NCBI GenBank assembly: GCA_949126835.1
Contig: OX421505.1
Location: 5,026,587 to 5,090,586, forward strand
Reading direction: 5' to 3'
From: Anisus vortex
Taxonomy: Eukaryota > Mollusca > Gastropoda > Planorbidae
DNA: 64,000 nt
Below, piece after piece: positions 44,361-56,008 of this stretch. A model generated the notes under the pieces. That model was not told the DNA's origin and searched no databases. It saw only the letters and a program-made list of their open reading frames with translations. How positions within the stretch are numbered: position 1 is the first letter of the stretch; each line of letters opens with the position of its first letter. Both the position numbers and the translations under genes were made by a program.

Positions 44361-46440
44361 GTAGCGAACAGTTGTGTTGAATTGTTATTAATAATATTAA
44401 ATTATTAAATTAAGGATAATATACTATCTAAAAGGAAAAAAAAACTCTATACTAAACAATAAAAAGGTAAATAATATAAAAAAACGCATAGTATACGTAG
44501 AAAATAATATTTCAATACAATAAAAACTAAAGTGAGAACGATTTTTTTTCGGTATTAATTTTTTTTTCTTGCTAATTGTATCAATAAAACAGTATTGAGA
44601 ATGTTTCTTTCGGTATTTAGTTTTTGTTCTTTTATATTGTGTCCGGTCGCCCTGACCCTAGCTTCTGGTATTTAAAAGAAATCATTTAGAGTCTATAATA
44701 ATCGTATCATTTAATGTATAGAATGTATAAAGTCGCATATTAAAGGATGTAGTCAATAGCGGCGTGAATCAATTAGCCTCAATAATTAAAACATTTGGTT
44801 ACTTTTACTTAAAAGGATAATGCAAACATCTAAAATGAAAAAAGAAATGATTTCATAGACATTACGTCATACGCTATAATTTTTAAAATTGCACTATTCA
44901 ACTCTCCAAGCCAAATTGCGGTGCTAACTTTTAAAAAAAAAGTCTCACCACATTAAGCAAACAACAGCTGAATTGGGAAAACCCGATAAGACCCTCGCGT
45001 CCAACATAGTAAATCTCGCGTTCAACATAGTAATGAACGGAAACGGCCATTTGCTATGTACGGTTATATTCAGGCCCGGCGCTACAAATTTTGGGGGTGC
45101 GTGAAATTTTTATGTTGCCGCCTTTTTTGAAAATTCAGTGAAATCTCATGTTCTGCTAGCGTTCCACTTATGGGACACTTCGTAAAAAAAAACAACTATT
45201 AAATACTTATATGCATTACAAAAACAAAAATTAATTTTTTGTATTGGACGATAGTCAGACTTTAACTTTGCTTTGCGAACATAATTTTTACTTGTAATAA
45301 GATTTACATGATCTTGAACTTTCAACTGATGAGAAAAATTAACATGCTCAAACGTAATTAGCCTACACATTTATGAAATATGATTACATTTTTTTATATA
45401 AACCACATGAAATTTGTAATATCATCATTTATCTATCAATCATAACAAATGTAATCATTAAAAAATAAAATTGACTTTGTTTTATCAGGTGACAAACTAG
45501 CGTCCCACAAGTGGGACAGTAACAACGAATGCCCCCGTGTAAAAACGTCCCTTTTATGGGACAATAGCTAGAGCATGCTTAGTTGCCAATTTAAAATAGA
45601 TTTGTTGTTTTTTATAAAAAGTATTTTTTGTTTAACTTTCATGTTTAGAGTGTTAAATATTAAAACTATGCTAAGATCTAAGAACCAGATCATAGTTTTT
45701 GGTTAAGATTTTGAATAAAAATGAGATTTTACAAAGAGTTCTGTTCGCTATATAGATATATTATTTTAAATGTCCATGTTGTTGTTTTTCTAATACGATC
45801 GACAGAGTCATTAAACTGCACAACGCTTTCAGATTCTGGTACAACCGAATTAATAGTTTCGATTAAACTTTCAGAATTCAATTCAATGTTTTGAAGAATG
45901 TCTATTTTATAAGCTTATTCGTTGGCCGATTGCTGACAATGAGGACTGAAAAAATAATTTTCCAATGATTTCTTTTTTTTCGTTTGCTCCTCTTTTCGCT
46001 TTTTTTTTGTTGTTTATATTCCCAGCCAGAGAGTTTTCTTTTTCCACTATTTGCTAAAGAAATATATTGTATATAATTATAAAATCTATAATAATTTTAT
46101 ACAGGGCCGGATTTACAATTTTGCCGCCCCTACTCTTATGAACTCTTTGTCGCCCCAAAAATTGTAATATCTTTATTTAGTTTCTCCAAGACATAAATAA
46201 ATGTGTGTGCCCTTCGTCAGCTCGGCACCTTCCAATAATATTATTATTACTTCAAATTATAATCTTGGAGAAACAACATGTTTATAAGTAAATAAAAATA
46301 AAAGTAGTGATGAAGTTACATCACGAGGCATAAGAGAGTTAAATAGAAGGAATTATCGCACCCAGACACCCTGATATCGGGGAACACAGGTTGACAAGGA
46401 CACATGACTTCTGATGTTAATGTCGAAACGAATGATTATA
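44361..46440. other. AT-rich intergenic DNA with possible degraded DNA-transposon ends
   Basis: CAGGCCCGGCGCTACAAATTTTG at 45071 and CAGGGCCGGATTTACAATTTTG at 46102 resemble each other and hAT-type terminal repeats, but no matching right ends were located. No exon supported. Confidence 0.35.
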
Positions 46441-46546
46441 AAGTCTTTTAAAAGATTGACTTAACGAAAATGTCCCCCCCCCCCCCTCCCTTCCCAAATT
46501 TTGCAGCCCTAGACTTGAACTCCGATTGAAACAAGAGCTGAGAGTA

Positions 46547-46970
46547 TTATTCCCTAATAGCTCTGGACAAGAACTCTGCCCTGCGTTTGAGCACGTATAT
46601 ATCTCCGTAGAGAACAGTGGAAAGTGGGTCACCCGTCCCATATCCTCGATGACTGACGAGACGGGGGCACTCCAGCAGAATATGCTCCACTGTCTCCTTC
46701 TCCTCCCCACAGTGGCGACACCGCGAGTCGTAGTTAGGCCGGAACCTGGCGAAGTATGCCCCAATGGGGCAGTGGCCAGTGCGGAATTGTGAGATGAAAC
46801 TTTTTTTGTTTTCCGACCTATTTAGGCGCCACCATGGGTCGGCTAGGGCGAGGCAGATGCCGCCAGACTTCTCGGCCCTTGTCCGAGCTGTCCCAACTCT
46901 CGTTTCATCTTTCAGTCTCCCACCTCCGGATTAATGTACGAGCCTTCTCGAAGGAGCATGGAGTGGTGCC
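46547..46970 (-). mobile_element. C-terminal end of an RNase H-type LINE
   Basis: Reading the - strand, the frame gives TRAEKSGGICLALADPWWRL, SFISQFRTGHCPIGAYFARF, a zinc-knuckle-like CRHCGEEKETVEHILLEC and PRLVSHRGYG, ending RRAEFLSRAIRE stop (TAA at 46549-46547). A one-base frameshift lies near 46910. The C-x2-C-x8-H-x4-C knuckle after RNase H is typical of I/Jockey-group elements. The piece lacks an ATG and is easily overlooked. Confidence 0.85.
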
Positions 46971-48028
46971 TATTATGTTATATACTTTTTTTTAAATAAG
47001 AAAAACACAAAGTATTATGTCGCCAATTAAAATAGTGTCTTGTCTATTAACGCACAGACGTGCATTGAAGGAGAATATTATTGAGTTTTATGCTCATAAT
47101 CTAGTCTTGTTAATTAATGATGGTTTCAAATGCTAATTTAATTTTATGGGTTCTTCCTGACCACTTCAGATAATTCAACCCATGACAAACGAATGGGAAA
47201 CACAAGTCTTACATTTTTTAAAATATTTTTAGAGATTTGATAAATAACACACACACACACACACATACATAAACACACAAACACTGACACACACAACACA
47301 ACACACACACAACACACGCACCAACGAAATACACCATTTAGCATTGACGACCGAAATGTCACTCTGACTCAAAACGTTTGTGGCATGACGTTTCAGTTTC
47401 TCAATTCTTCCTGTTATAAAATGTCAATTGAACAGGATACCAATGACAACTGTAGACTTTAACAGCACATTCAACTAATGTTTTCAATGTCACCAACGAT
47501 TATTTTTCTCCTAAATAAACTTATTATTAGTATAATTATTTCAGAGCTTTAACCGCAATTTTTCGTTAGGGCTTTTTTTAGTGCGGTAAAAGCATTAATT
47601 ATGGGGGTAATCAGTTCAGATAACAATTTTTCGTTCTAATGTCATTTAAATAGTTCAACATTATTGTACATACATTTTTTTAAACTTTATTATGCAATTC
47701 TTACGGCTTTTTTTTTTTAATTCACAATTTGTTTTTCAAGCGATTTTGTGTATTAGAATTGTCATAATTTAAGTATTAAATGAAAAAAAAGAAAAGGGGA
47801 ATAACTGTAAGGAGCAGAGTCCAGCAATTTGTCACAATAGTGTTCCTTTACTTAAACTTAAATTTAAATGGTATTAACTTCGAATTTGACCTTTGAACTA
47901 ATCTCCAATAATGAACTTCATATATTGCGAAAGATTTGGGAAGGGGGTGTGTGTGTGTGGAGTGGGGGTGGTTGAGGAGGAAGGATTGTGGGGGGGGGGG
48001 GGGGGGGGATGAGGGTAAAAAGAAGTGT
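46971..48028. other. Intergenic DNA with CA and G tracts
   Basis: CA repeat at 47248-47318; G-rich stretch from 47941 with a run of 19 G at about 47991-48008. No gene supported. Confidence 0.5.
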
Positions 48029-48029
48029 G

Positions 48030-48290
48030 TGCCTAGCGGTTAGCTCACCAGACTGTCAACCAAAAAACCAATTGACACGTCGCGGGTTCGAGCCCCGCCA
48101 CCGGCAGATCCCTGTCGCCCTACAGAAGTTTTGGGACTAGATGACGTTAATATTGAGTTGTTATCACATGCGCTTAACCGGCAGCAGTGAAACCTCTCAC
48201 AGATTAATAGTCTTCTAGAGCGCACTGAGCATGCTAAAATAGCATGGATAGAAGCACTATATAAATTACCATTACCATTACCATAGATCC
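48030..48290 (+). mobile_element. SINE family 1, full copy
   Basis: A box GTGCCTAGCGGTTAGCTCACC, B box GCGGGTTCGAGCCCCG (intact GTTCGA core), body GATCCCTGTCGCCCTACAG, 3' part GCGCACTGAGCATGCTAAAA and a tail of ATTACC repeats. This is the best-preserved copy. Confidence 0.88.
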
Positions 48291-48522
48291 TTATAGCGTC
48301 TCTGTGTATCTGTGTTTATTTAATAACGTGATTACATATAGCTGTTGGGTTGTATTAGATATAGGGTACTGTTAACATAGCAAGTTTAATAAAGGTTATC
48401 TTATTCATTTCACAGCAGGCTGTTTTTCTGTACAAATTATACTTTGTTTAGCCTTTTCATTATATTGGGTATTATGTCAACATGTAAAGCTGGAAACAAG
48501 AAGGTTTTCTTGTTAACTTCCC

Positions 48523-48718
48523 ATGTCAATATATTCATGGTGTATCAATACATGTCAATGTCAATATATTCATAGTGTATCAATATATGTCAATGTCAAT
48601 ATATTCATGGTGTATCAATACATGTCAATGTCAATATATTCATGGTGTATCAATACATGTCAATGTCAATATATTCATGGTGTATCAATACATGTCAATG
48701 TCAATATATTCATGGTGG
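48523..48718. repeat. 35-bp minisatellite, about 5.6 copies
   Basis: Unit ATGTCAATATATTCATGGTG + TATCAATACATGTCA, spacing exactly 35 bp. Variants CATAGTG and ATATATG in the second copy. All frames stay open by chance; a predicted Met/Ser/Tyr-rich protein here is not a gene. Confidence 0.95.
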
Positions 48719-49465
48719 GTAATGAAAAAAAATTGCTTTATTTGCAACGCCCACATATCAATGTCATACCTAACCATATCTCAATCTCTAAGTGATAACT
48801 AAATATATCATACTAAAATAACTAATCTACCAAACACCTACTTTATACCGATAGGTTGAGATTTAAATAATATCAATAAAGCCTACATTATTTCATTTAT
48901 AATTTATATTAAACTTGAATTTCAATCAGCACTGCGAGAGCTTGACAGCCAAGGTGAATGAAAGGGCATGCACTCTTTTCATTGGTTCTTTACGTTTTCT
49001 GTTGACAACGTCAAAAAGCAACAATTACCCAAGGTCAAAATTGCTTGAAAAGAAAATACAACCTTGTGCATATGGGAATAATGTTTATAAATGTGCTTTT
49101 CTTTCCTGTAAAATTAAACAACAGATTCGGTCTGAAGAATCTTATTATAGTTTTAAAATAAACAGGTTTTAACTGTCTGGGATCAGAAATAGTTAACCAC
49201 AGACACACAAAATACCATTGGCTTGAAACAGTAAACTAAAAGAAAAATTTATATAAATGTCAGTATTTTAATTGAAAATGTTTACAATTTTAACCTCTTA
49301 CGTTTTGATTCATTATAAGTGTGATTGATAAGTTAATATTTATATACTTCCTGGTACTGTTTAATTATCTTTTACTATGCTACAGTGTTAAAAATTGGTA
49401 GGCTACTGTTGTCTTTTTTATCCAAAACAACTTCCCTAACCTTTACTTATGAAACTTTGGTAAAC

Positions 49466-49755
49466 CATAGACTATAATATACATGGACCGCTTGCTTTAG
49501 TATTTCGCTATATGATGACTTGAAAAACTGATATTCGGAATTCCCGATTCTTAATAAAGTAATTGCTATACCGGAAATAAAGTTATTGATACACAAGTTC
49601 CGTTTTATTTAATTGCTATGATTTTCTCAATAAAAAATTAAAATCGAAAGTTGTACAGAGCGGAAATATTTATAAATCCGTGTTGTGTGCGCACGAAAAA
49701 AAAACATAAGCTTTAAAAATAGAGCAGGCGGTCCATTTTATTACAGTCAATGATA
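49466..49755. mobile_element. Tc1/mariner-like MITE, copy
   Basis: It begins ACCATAGACTATAATATACA and TGGACCGCTTGCTTTAGTAT, and ends GCAGGCGGTCCATTTTATTA; the interior has GATATTCGGAATTCCCGATT. It includes a small internal duplication (TACCGGAAATAAAG). Confidence 0.7.
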
Positions 49756-49799
49756 ATAGGATTAATAGGCCTACAAGTATTCATTTAAAGTCGAAAAAA

Positions 49800-49926
49800 A
49801 GACGGAACATGTATGACAATAATAATTACTTAATTTAGAATCGGGAATTGCAAAAAAAAAAAAAAAAAAAGAAGATAATTGCATCAAAAACTAAAGCAAG
49901 CGGTCCATGTATATTATAGTCTATGG
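49800..49926. mobile_element. Partial copy of the same MITE
   Basis: The right end AAGCAAGCGGTCCATGTATATTATAGTC plus an A tract; the left half is reduced. Confidence 0.6.
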
Positions 49927-50911
49927 GTAAAATTTTTAATTAAAATCGAGTTTAGAGATTTTTTAATAAGCTTCCATTTAACACCTAAAACTAAATATTA
50001 TCTTTTTTTTTTTTTTCCCCTTTAAGACCATTTCACGGAGTTGCATCACGTCTGTCACGACTGTCATAAGCAAAACATAGGCCTACATAGTTTGACAACA
50101 CTCACAGACATATCGACATTAGGCAACAAACAACTACGAACAAGGATGAAAAAGAGATTTACCAAATTAATAATCTTAAAGTTTAATAAACATAGGACTA
50201 AGCAACAGAAATGTATTATTATGTATTACAAAGCAGTATTTACAAAATGCATACATTAAACAAAAATAGCATTTTAAGGCTATGTAATACTTTTTTTATT
50301 GGCTATATTTTCAGAATTTTCATCTATTTATTCCTTTTTTTTAATCTACACGGAATAAATAAAAGGGATTAAACTTTGTCCACTATATTCTGGCTAACAA
50401 CAGTCAACGTAAATATCTATATAATTAAGAAAAGGTCGTGTATTTATTAGCATAGTATGTGAACAATACTTTTCTAAATTTGTATAGCCAGAAAAGTAGA
50501 TTTACCCTTTACCCAGCAATTAGATAAAGTTAAGAGTATGCCAATGTCATATATGATTCCTTTTTATTCAGTTTTATCACCAATTAACAAACTATTCAAA
50601 TGTAACAATTTTGTTTCAAAACAGCGTCATTTGTACTCCTAGGTTTATATTCACTTTGATGATTGTGGACTATTGTATTTTGTTTAAGATGTTAAAATAG
50701 TGGACCCTATCTAGGCCTTAATAGGCTTGTGAGCCATCTCACATTTAACAGGTTGGATTCTATCATTACCGTCATGGAAAATGGAATAGATGAATTATGA
50801 CAATGTTTAATAAATACATACATTATTTACATATTTACAAATATAATAGAAAAAAAAACACAGTACAATTGAAGATATGTTATCAAAATAGTTTCATATA
50901 CAATAGACTTA
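49927..50911. other. AT-rich intergenic DNA
   Basis: No supported gene or repeat. Confidence 0.4.
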
Positions 50912-51390
50912 CTAACTTAATTCATTTTGGTATTTGCTCCCAGTTGAGCATAAGGAAGTCACACAACCCCGACATGTCACTCTGGTCCGGGCAAGCCTTC
51001 CCACTTCAGTCCATGACATCCTTAAGGCCTTCATTTCGTCTTCCACCACTCTCCTCCACGTTCCTGCCGGACGTCCTCTCTTTCTCTTTCCTGATGGAGT
51101 CCATCGTATGGCTACTTGTACAGGTCTTCTCTCGTTCATTCTTAGCACATGGCCGAGCCATTTCCATCTTCTTTTTTAAATTTCTTTTTAGGATGTTGTC
51201 TACGCTAATTTTGGAATTGGTTAGGCTTTCCTGCCAACTGACTTTAAGAATGCGACAAAGGCAACTCCTCTCAAAACCTCTCAGCCTTCTTTTAATTTTC
51301 CTGTTGGTTTTCCAAGTTTCTGCGGCATTTAGAAGGACCGAGCGCACATTTGAAGTTACAATGGACAATTCACTACAAATATGTATCAAA
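50912..51390 (-). mobile_element. C-terminal fragment of another LINE
   Basis: On the - strand: VRSVLLNAAETWKTNRKIK, RLRGFERSCLCRILKVSW, then, after a frameshift near 51140, RRPVQVAIRWTPSGKRKRGR and WRRVVEDEMKALRMSWTEVG. These are C-terminal motifs (LLxxxETW, CLRRILxxxW, GKRKRGRP, SWxEV) of RTE/CR1-type reverse transcriptases. Forward frames here are shadows. Confidence 0.85.
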
Positions 51391-51472
51391 TGTAAATCAA
51401 ACTGATTGCCTCTCTTTCATATTTTAAACCTCACCTATTTGTAATATTATCAATTTATATAGCATTAGGAAA

Positions 51473-54400
51473 TAAAGATGCCTCTTGGCACTGTGTACAG
51501 TGTGGGTTGCCACAATTTAGTTCAGGTCTGTTTAATTCTCATGACCTGGATACCACTAACCCCCACAGTGCCTTGACAAGCCCAGAAGTTAATAATTTAG
51601 ACCTAAATAAACCCTTAGCTAGATCAACACCAATAAAAAAAAGTAAAAAGACACTCTTTAACACTAAATCCCATAAAACCCCAAATCAGTATCACCTCAA
51701 AACTCTTACAATAAATTTCCAAAGCATTAAAAATAAAAAAGCTGATTTGGAACTTTTAATAAATAATGAAGAACCAGACATAATTGCAGGTTCCGAAACA
51801 TGGCTTAGCCCAGATATTTACAACACAGAGATATTCAATAATAATTATGAAATTTTTAGGAAAGATAGGTCAGACAGGCATGGAGGAGTCTTACTAGCCA
51901 TAAAATCTACCCTAATAGCTGAAGAAATTAAATTAGAACCTCAAATAAATAACATAGAGTCAGTATTTTGTAAAATAAGCAGACCTAATTCCCAACCACT
52001 AATTGTAGGCAGTGTTTACAGACCACCAAACTCAACATCAGAGTGCATGTCTGATCTGTGTAATCAGCTGACAAGTATTGAAACTAAATATAAAAATGCT
52101 ATAATTTGGATAATGGGGGATTTCAACCTCCTTGATATAAATTGGAATAGCTACTCTATAGAAAAGCACCAAAAACACAAAAGAAATGTTTATCAATACC
52201 ATCCAAAATCTAAACTTAGACCAAATTAATAAAAAACCAACAAGAAACCATAATATACTAGATTTATTTTTAACGAACAGACCAGGACTAGTATTAGATT
52301 ATGAAATAATCCCTGGACTTTCAGATCATGATATTGTCAGAGTAAATAACAAAATAAAAATCCAAATTAGCAAGAAACCTAAAAGAATAATTTATCTCTG
52401 GAATAAATGTAACACAACAGAACTACATCAAGCAGCAATAAAATTCCAAACCAATTTTCTTACTAAACACAATATAGATAGTCCAGTTGAAGATATTTGG
52501 CAATTTATAAAAACTAACTTAAAAGCAATAATGGCTGACTCTGTGCCAACAAAACAAACATCAAATAAAATTAACAAATGTTGGTTTAACACTAAACTAA
52601 AGAAACTGTGTAAACAAAAAGAAAATCTTTTCAAAAAGTTTAAGGCAACTAATTCAATTAGACTACATAAAAAATACCTAAAAATTAAACATTTAACTCA
52701 GAAACTAAGCAGACAGCTGCAGAATGAATATGTAAACAATGTAATTTCTAAAGATAATAATAAAAACTTATGGTCCTACATTAAATCAAGAAAAATGGAC
52801 ACTACAGGCATAGCTCCACTAAAAGGCCAAAACAATGAAACTTATAATGATAATGAAACTAAAGCTAATATCCTAAACACACACTTTGCATCATCTTTTT
52901 CAAATCCAGGTGACAAAGAAATATTCATAAATTTAAACAAACTAGAAGAGATAGGAAATATAAATGTAGATGAAAAAGGCATTAAACAACTCCTAACCAA
53001 CTTAAAAGTAAACAAAGCTTCTGGTCCAGATGAAATACCAGCAAGACTGCTTAAAGAACTAACCAATGAAATATCTCCAATCTTTAAAATACTTTTTCAG
53101 GCCTCTCTAAACCAGGGCAAAGTGCCCAAAGATTGGAAATTAGCCAATGTTAATTGTAAAATTGTTAATGTAAAATTAGCCCTTTTCAAAAAAGGAGATA
53201 AATCTGACCCTGGAAGACCTGTTTCTCTAACAAGCATAACATGTAAATTACTTGAACATATAATATATAGTAGTATAGTAAATCATCTAGACAAACTAAA
53301 TGCACTGTGCCCACACCAACATGGCTTCAGGAAAAATAGATCATGTGAGACTCAATTGATAGGCCTAATAGATGACTTGTCTAAGGGATTAGATAATAAC
53401 AACCAAATTGATGCTATATTACTAGATTTTTCAAAAGCATTTGATAAAGTTCATCATTCTAGTCTTCTTAAAAAACTTAAATACTTTGGCATCTCTGGTC
53501 CCTTACATCAGTGGATTCAGGACTTTCTTATAGGCAGAGAACAAACAGTGATAATAAATGGCTCTAAGTCATCACCAATAACAGTAAACTCAGGAGTTCC
53601 ACAAGGAACTGTTCTAGGGCCCCTACTATTTCTAATTTACATTAATAATCTGCCAAATTGCATCAACACAGGCACAAAAGTAAGATTATTTGCCGATGAT
53701 TGCATAATTTATAGAATAATAAAGACAGGAAAAGATAGTGAACTTTTACAAAAAGACCTAGATGAACTACAAAAATAGGAATCAAACTGGATTATCTCTT
53801 TTCACCCAGAAAAATGCCAACTAATAAGGGTATCCAAAAAAAAAGAAACAAATAATAGCAAACTACTTCATTCATGGTAAAGAACTAACTCAAACTAGCA
53901 ATGCTAAGTATCTAGGAGTAATAATAAATGATAAGTTATCTTGGAACCCTCACATTGATGAAGTAATTAAAAAATCAAACAAAACATTAGGATTCATAAA
54001 AAGGAACTTTTACAAATGTAATAAGAATATAAAACTAAAATGCTATCTCACATTAGTTAGGCCTATACTAGAATATGCAGGATCTGTATGGGACCCATCA
54101 ACTAAAGAAAACATTAAAAAATTAGAACAAATTCAAAAAAGAGCTGCAAGGTTTATAACTAGTGAATATTCCCAATTGACAAGAGTAACACCATTAGTCA
54201 AATCACTAAACCTAGAAACACTAGAGGACAGAAGGGCAAAGAGTAAAGTAGTAATAATACATAAGGCATTAAACTCTAATTTAGAAATACAACCCAATAA
54301 CAATCTGTTGCAAAGCTCAGATAAACATAAAGACAAAAACACCTTCCTTGTCCCTTATGCGAGAACAAATGCATATAAGTACTCTTTCTTCCCGAGTGGC

Positions 54401-54565
54401 ATTCGGGCATGGAATGGGTTGCCTGAACAAACCAGGAAAACCAATAACCTAACATCATTTAAAACATTAATAAAAATGCAAGACTAGACTCGGACCACGG
54501 ATGAGCGTAGGACGCAATAATCTTCTTTATTGAAGGAGCGTCTGTAATGTATAAGATAAGATAAT
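51473..54565 (+). mobile_element. Nearly full-length APE/RT non-LTR retrotransposon
   Basis: Truncated at its 5' end inside a PHD-finger-like segment (SWHCVQCGLPQFSSG), followed by endonuclease, reverse transcriptase and a C-terminal region, then the 3' tail CGTAGGACGCAATAATCTTC, GAAGGAGCGTCTGTAATGTA and TAAGATAAGATAA. Fragments of its 3' end occur at 7818, 10114, 13440, 23551, 31445, 38235, 42020 and 62335, so it is the main LINE of this region. No target duplication was identified. Jockey/CR1-group placement is based on motif style only. Confidence 0.92.
51507..54487 (+). pseudogene. ORF2 of the LINE: endonuclease and reverse transcriptase with few lesions
   Basis: Endonuclease motifs: TINFQSIKNKKADL, SETWLSP, VGSVYRPPNS and IMGDFNLLDINW (frame 51507-52229). 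A frameshift near 52195 moves to frame 52186-53778, with SDHD, the RT motifs ILLDFSKAFDKV, GVPQGTVLGPLLFLIYINNL and the catalytic LFADDCIIYR. A small insertion sits before LFKKGDKSDPG. A TAG at 53776 stops the frame; the text then continues ESNWIISFHPEKCQLIRVS, shifts once more near 53840, and runs through KYLGVIINDKLSW and NGLPEQTRK to a stop at 54485. So at least two frameshifts and one stop: inactive but young. Confidence 0.9.
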
Positions 54566-54885
54566 ATCTAAAAATAACACACACACACGCACACAACGCA
54601 AAAAATATTATATGCAGATTATAGTATTGATCTAAAAAAAAAAAAACACATCCTATTAATTGTATAGATTTCGCACAAAAAATATGGTTATATCAAGTTA
54701 TAATGGGCAAACATTTTAAAACACTTTTAGTCTATGGAATAATTACTAGCAGAGACATTAATTAATCTTTTGCCTAAAAACCACTGTATATTAAACATAA
54801 GCTAATTTAGGATATTAATTAATTTGCTTTTAATTTTATCATTTTAATAATGCCATTAACAAAATAACACCTTGTCTACCTTTTA

Positions 54886-55446
54886 GAGCGTTTGCAATGG
54901 GCGTGGCTTAGGTTTTTTAGTGACGTATTTGTGTAAATAGAAGGCACTTGATGTACAAAAACGGTGAAGTACTTCTTTATCATGCCAAATTCACATCTGA
55001 ATATTGGCTATCCTACGCACAAATCACTAGATAAATCGTCGTAGATCATCTTAATAGTACAAGACAATGACTGACATGGAATTTTTTCAACGAATTTCAA
55101 CATTTTAAGCTCAATTCATCATCTTAATATCTGGCCGGTAAGTGTTGCATTTGAATGGATTTATTGAAGTGAATTATTGGAGTCATTCATTATTTTCATT
55201 GTAGGCCTAATCGTTCAATAGTAATATAACATTTTTAATGTAAGAATCTTCTTGTGATAGGTCTATTAATCTAATATAGAATTAATAAAATCCATATTAA
55301 TACTTTAATCATGATTTTAAACACAAGATATCAATAAAAAAAAGCTCGAGCCTATATGAAACTATATTAATACAGCGGCCATTGTACACCATTACACAAA
55401 GTAAACAAAAAACACGTGATTTTTGTCACGTGATTGCAAACGCCCT
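54886..55446. mobile_element. 560-bp MITE with AGNGCGTTTGCAAT ends, copy 2
   Basis: The left end AGAGCGTTTGCAATGGGCGT and the right end CGTGATTGCAAACGCCCT are inverted repeats. It shares several long blocks with 25745-26316. It lies about 170 bp beyond the gene 4 stop codon. Confidence 0.75.
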
Positions 55447-55618
55447 ATATCAATATTTTCTTTCAACTATGTTTATGACAAAGGGTACAAATACAAATTC
55501 AATGAAAATCTTATACAGTCTTAAAATTTGACCATTCTATCCTTAGTGTACCTAGTTTCCATATTCATACTTGTTACTTTAGTCAGCCAATATACTTTAC
55601 ATTCAATAAAATGTAAAT

Positions 55619-56008
55619 TTATATCGAAAATAGCATGAGCGCAAAAGCTGTAGACATCAACAACGCAGTGCATTGCTTAACTTCCGATGTGCAACTTCTA
55701 AAGTGCTGTGGATTCAATGGCGTCCACTTATTGGAAGTTAAAAGGACCACATCCTTTGGCGTTGTTACAGTGGTTGTCTTGACAGTGGTCGTCTTAACAG
55801 TGGTTGTCCTGTGGACGCAGACGTCAGAGACCACCTCCATGTTTCTCTCTTCGCAGCAGACGACGTTGGAGTTCCAGCTGCAGGCCCGCCCCTCGAAGTC
55901 GTGGTATAGGTAGCGCCCCAGACCGCACGTTTCGCAGGATTGGCACTTGGCGCAGCAGGTGTCACAAGGCCGGATGTCGACCCTTATTTTTCCAAAACTG
56001 CACTCATC
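55619..56008 (-). CDS. Gene 4 exon 2
   Basis: The acceptor on the - strand is TTCTCCTAAG, phase 0. It encodes DECSFGKIRVDIRPCDTCC, the CGLGRYLYHDF motif, VVCCEERNMEVV, the TTTVK stalk and the hydrophobic end. Stop TAA at 55621-55619. Two other frames across the exon are open but lack the cysteine pattern. Confidence 0.84.
   Translation of the reverse strand, partial: DECSFGKIRVDIRPCDTCCAKCQSCETCGLGRYLYHDFEGRACSWNSNVVCCEERNMEVVSDVCVHRTTTVKTTTVKTTTVTTPKDVVLLTSNKWTPLNPQHFRSCTSEVKQCTALLMSTAFALMLFSI

Noticed and set aside
44345..44365. CCTCTCGTACT, resembling the reverse complement of the sarcin-ricin loop of 28S rRNA
   Set aside because: The match is 11 bases only and the flanks do not continue as 28S rRNA.
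48523..48802. Met/Ser/Tyr-rich frames
   Set aside because: Product of the 35-bp minisatellite.
48915..49172. Forward frame of 85 codons
   Set aside because: No homology, splice sites or coding-like composition that I can see.
50797..51405. Forward frame of 202 codons
   Set aside because: Antisense shadow of a LINE fragment on the - strand.
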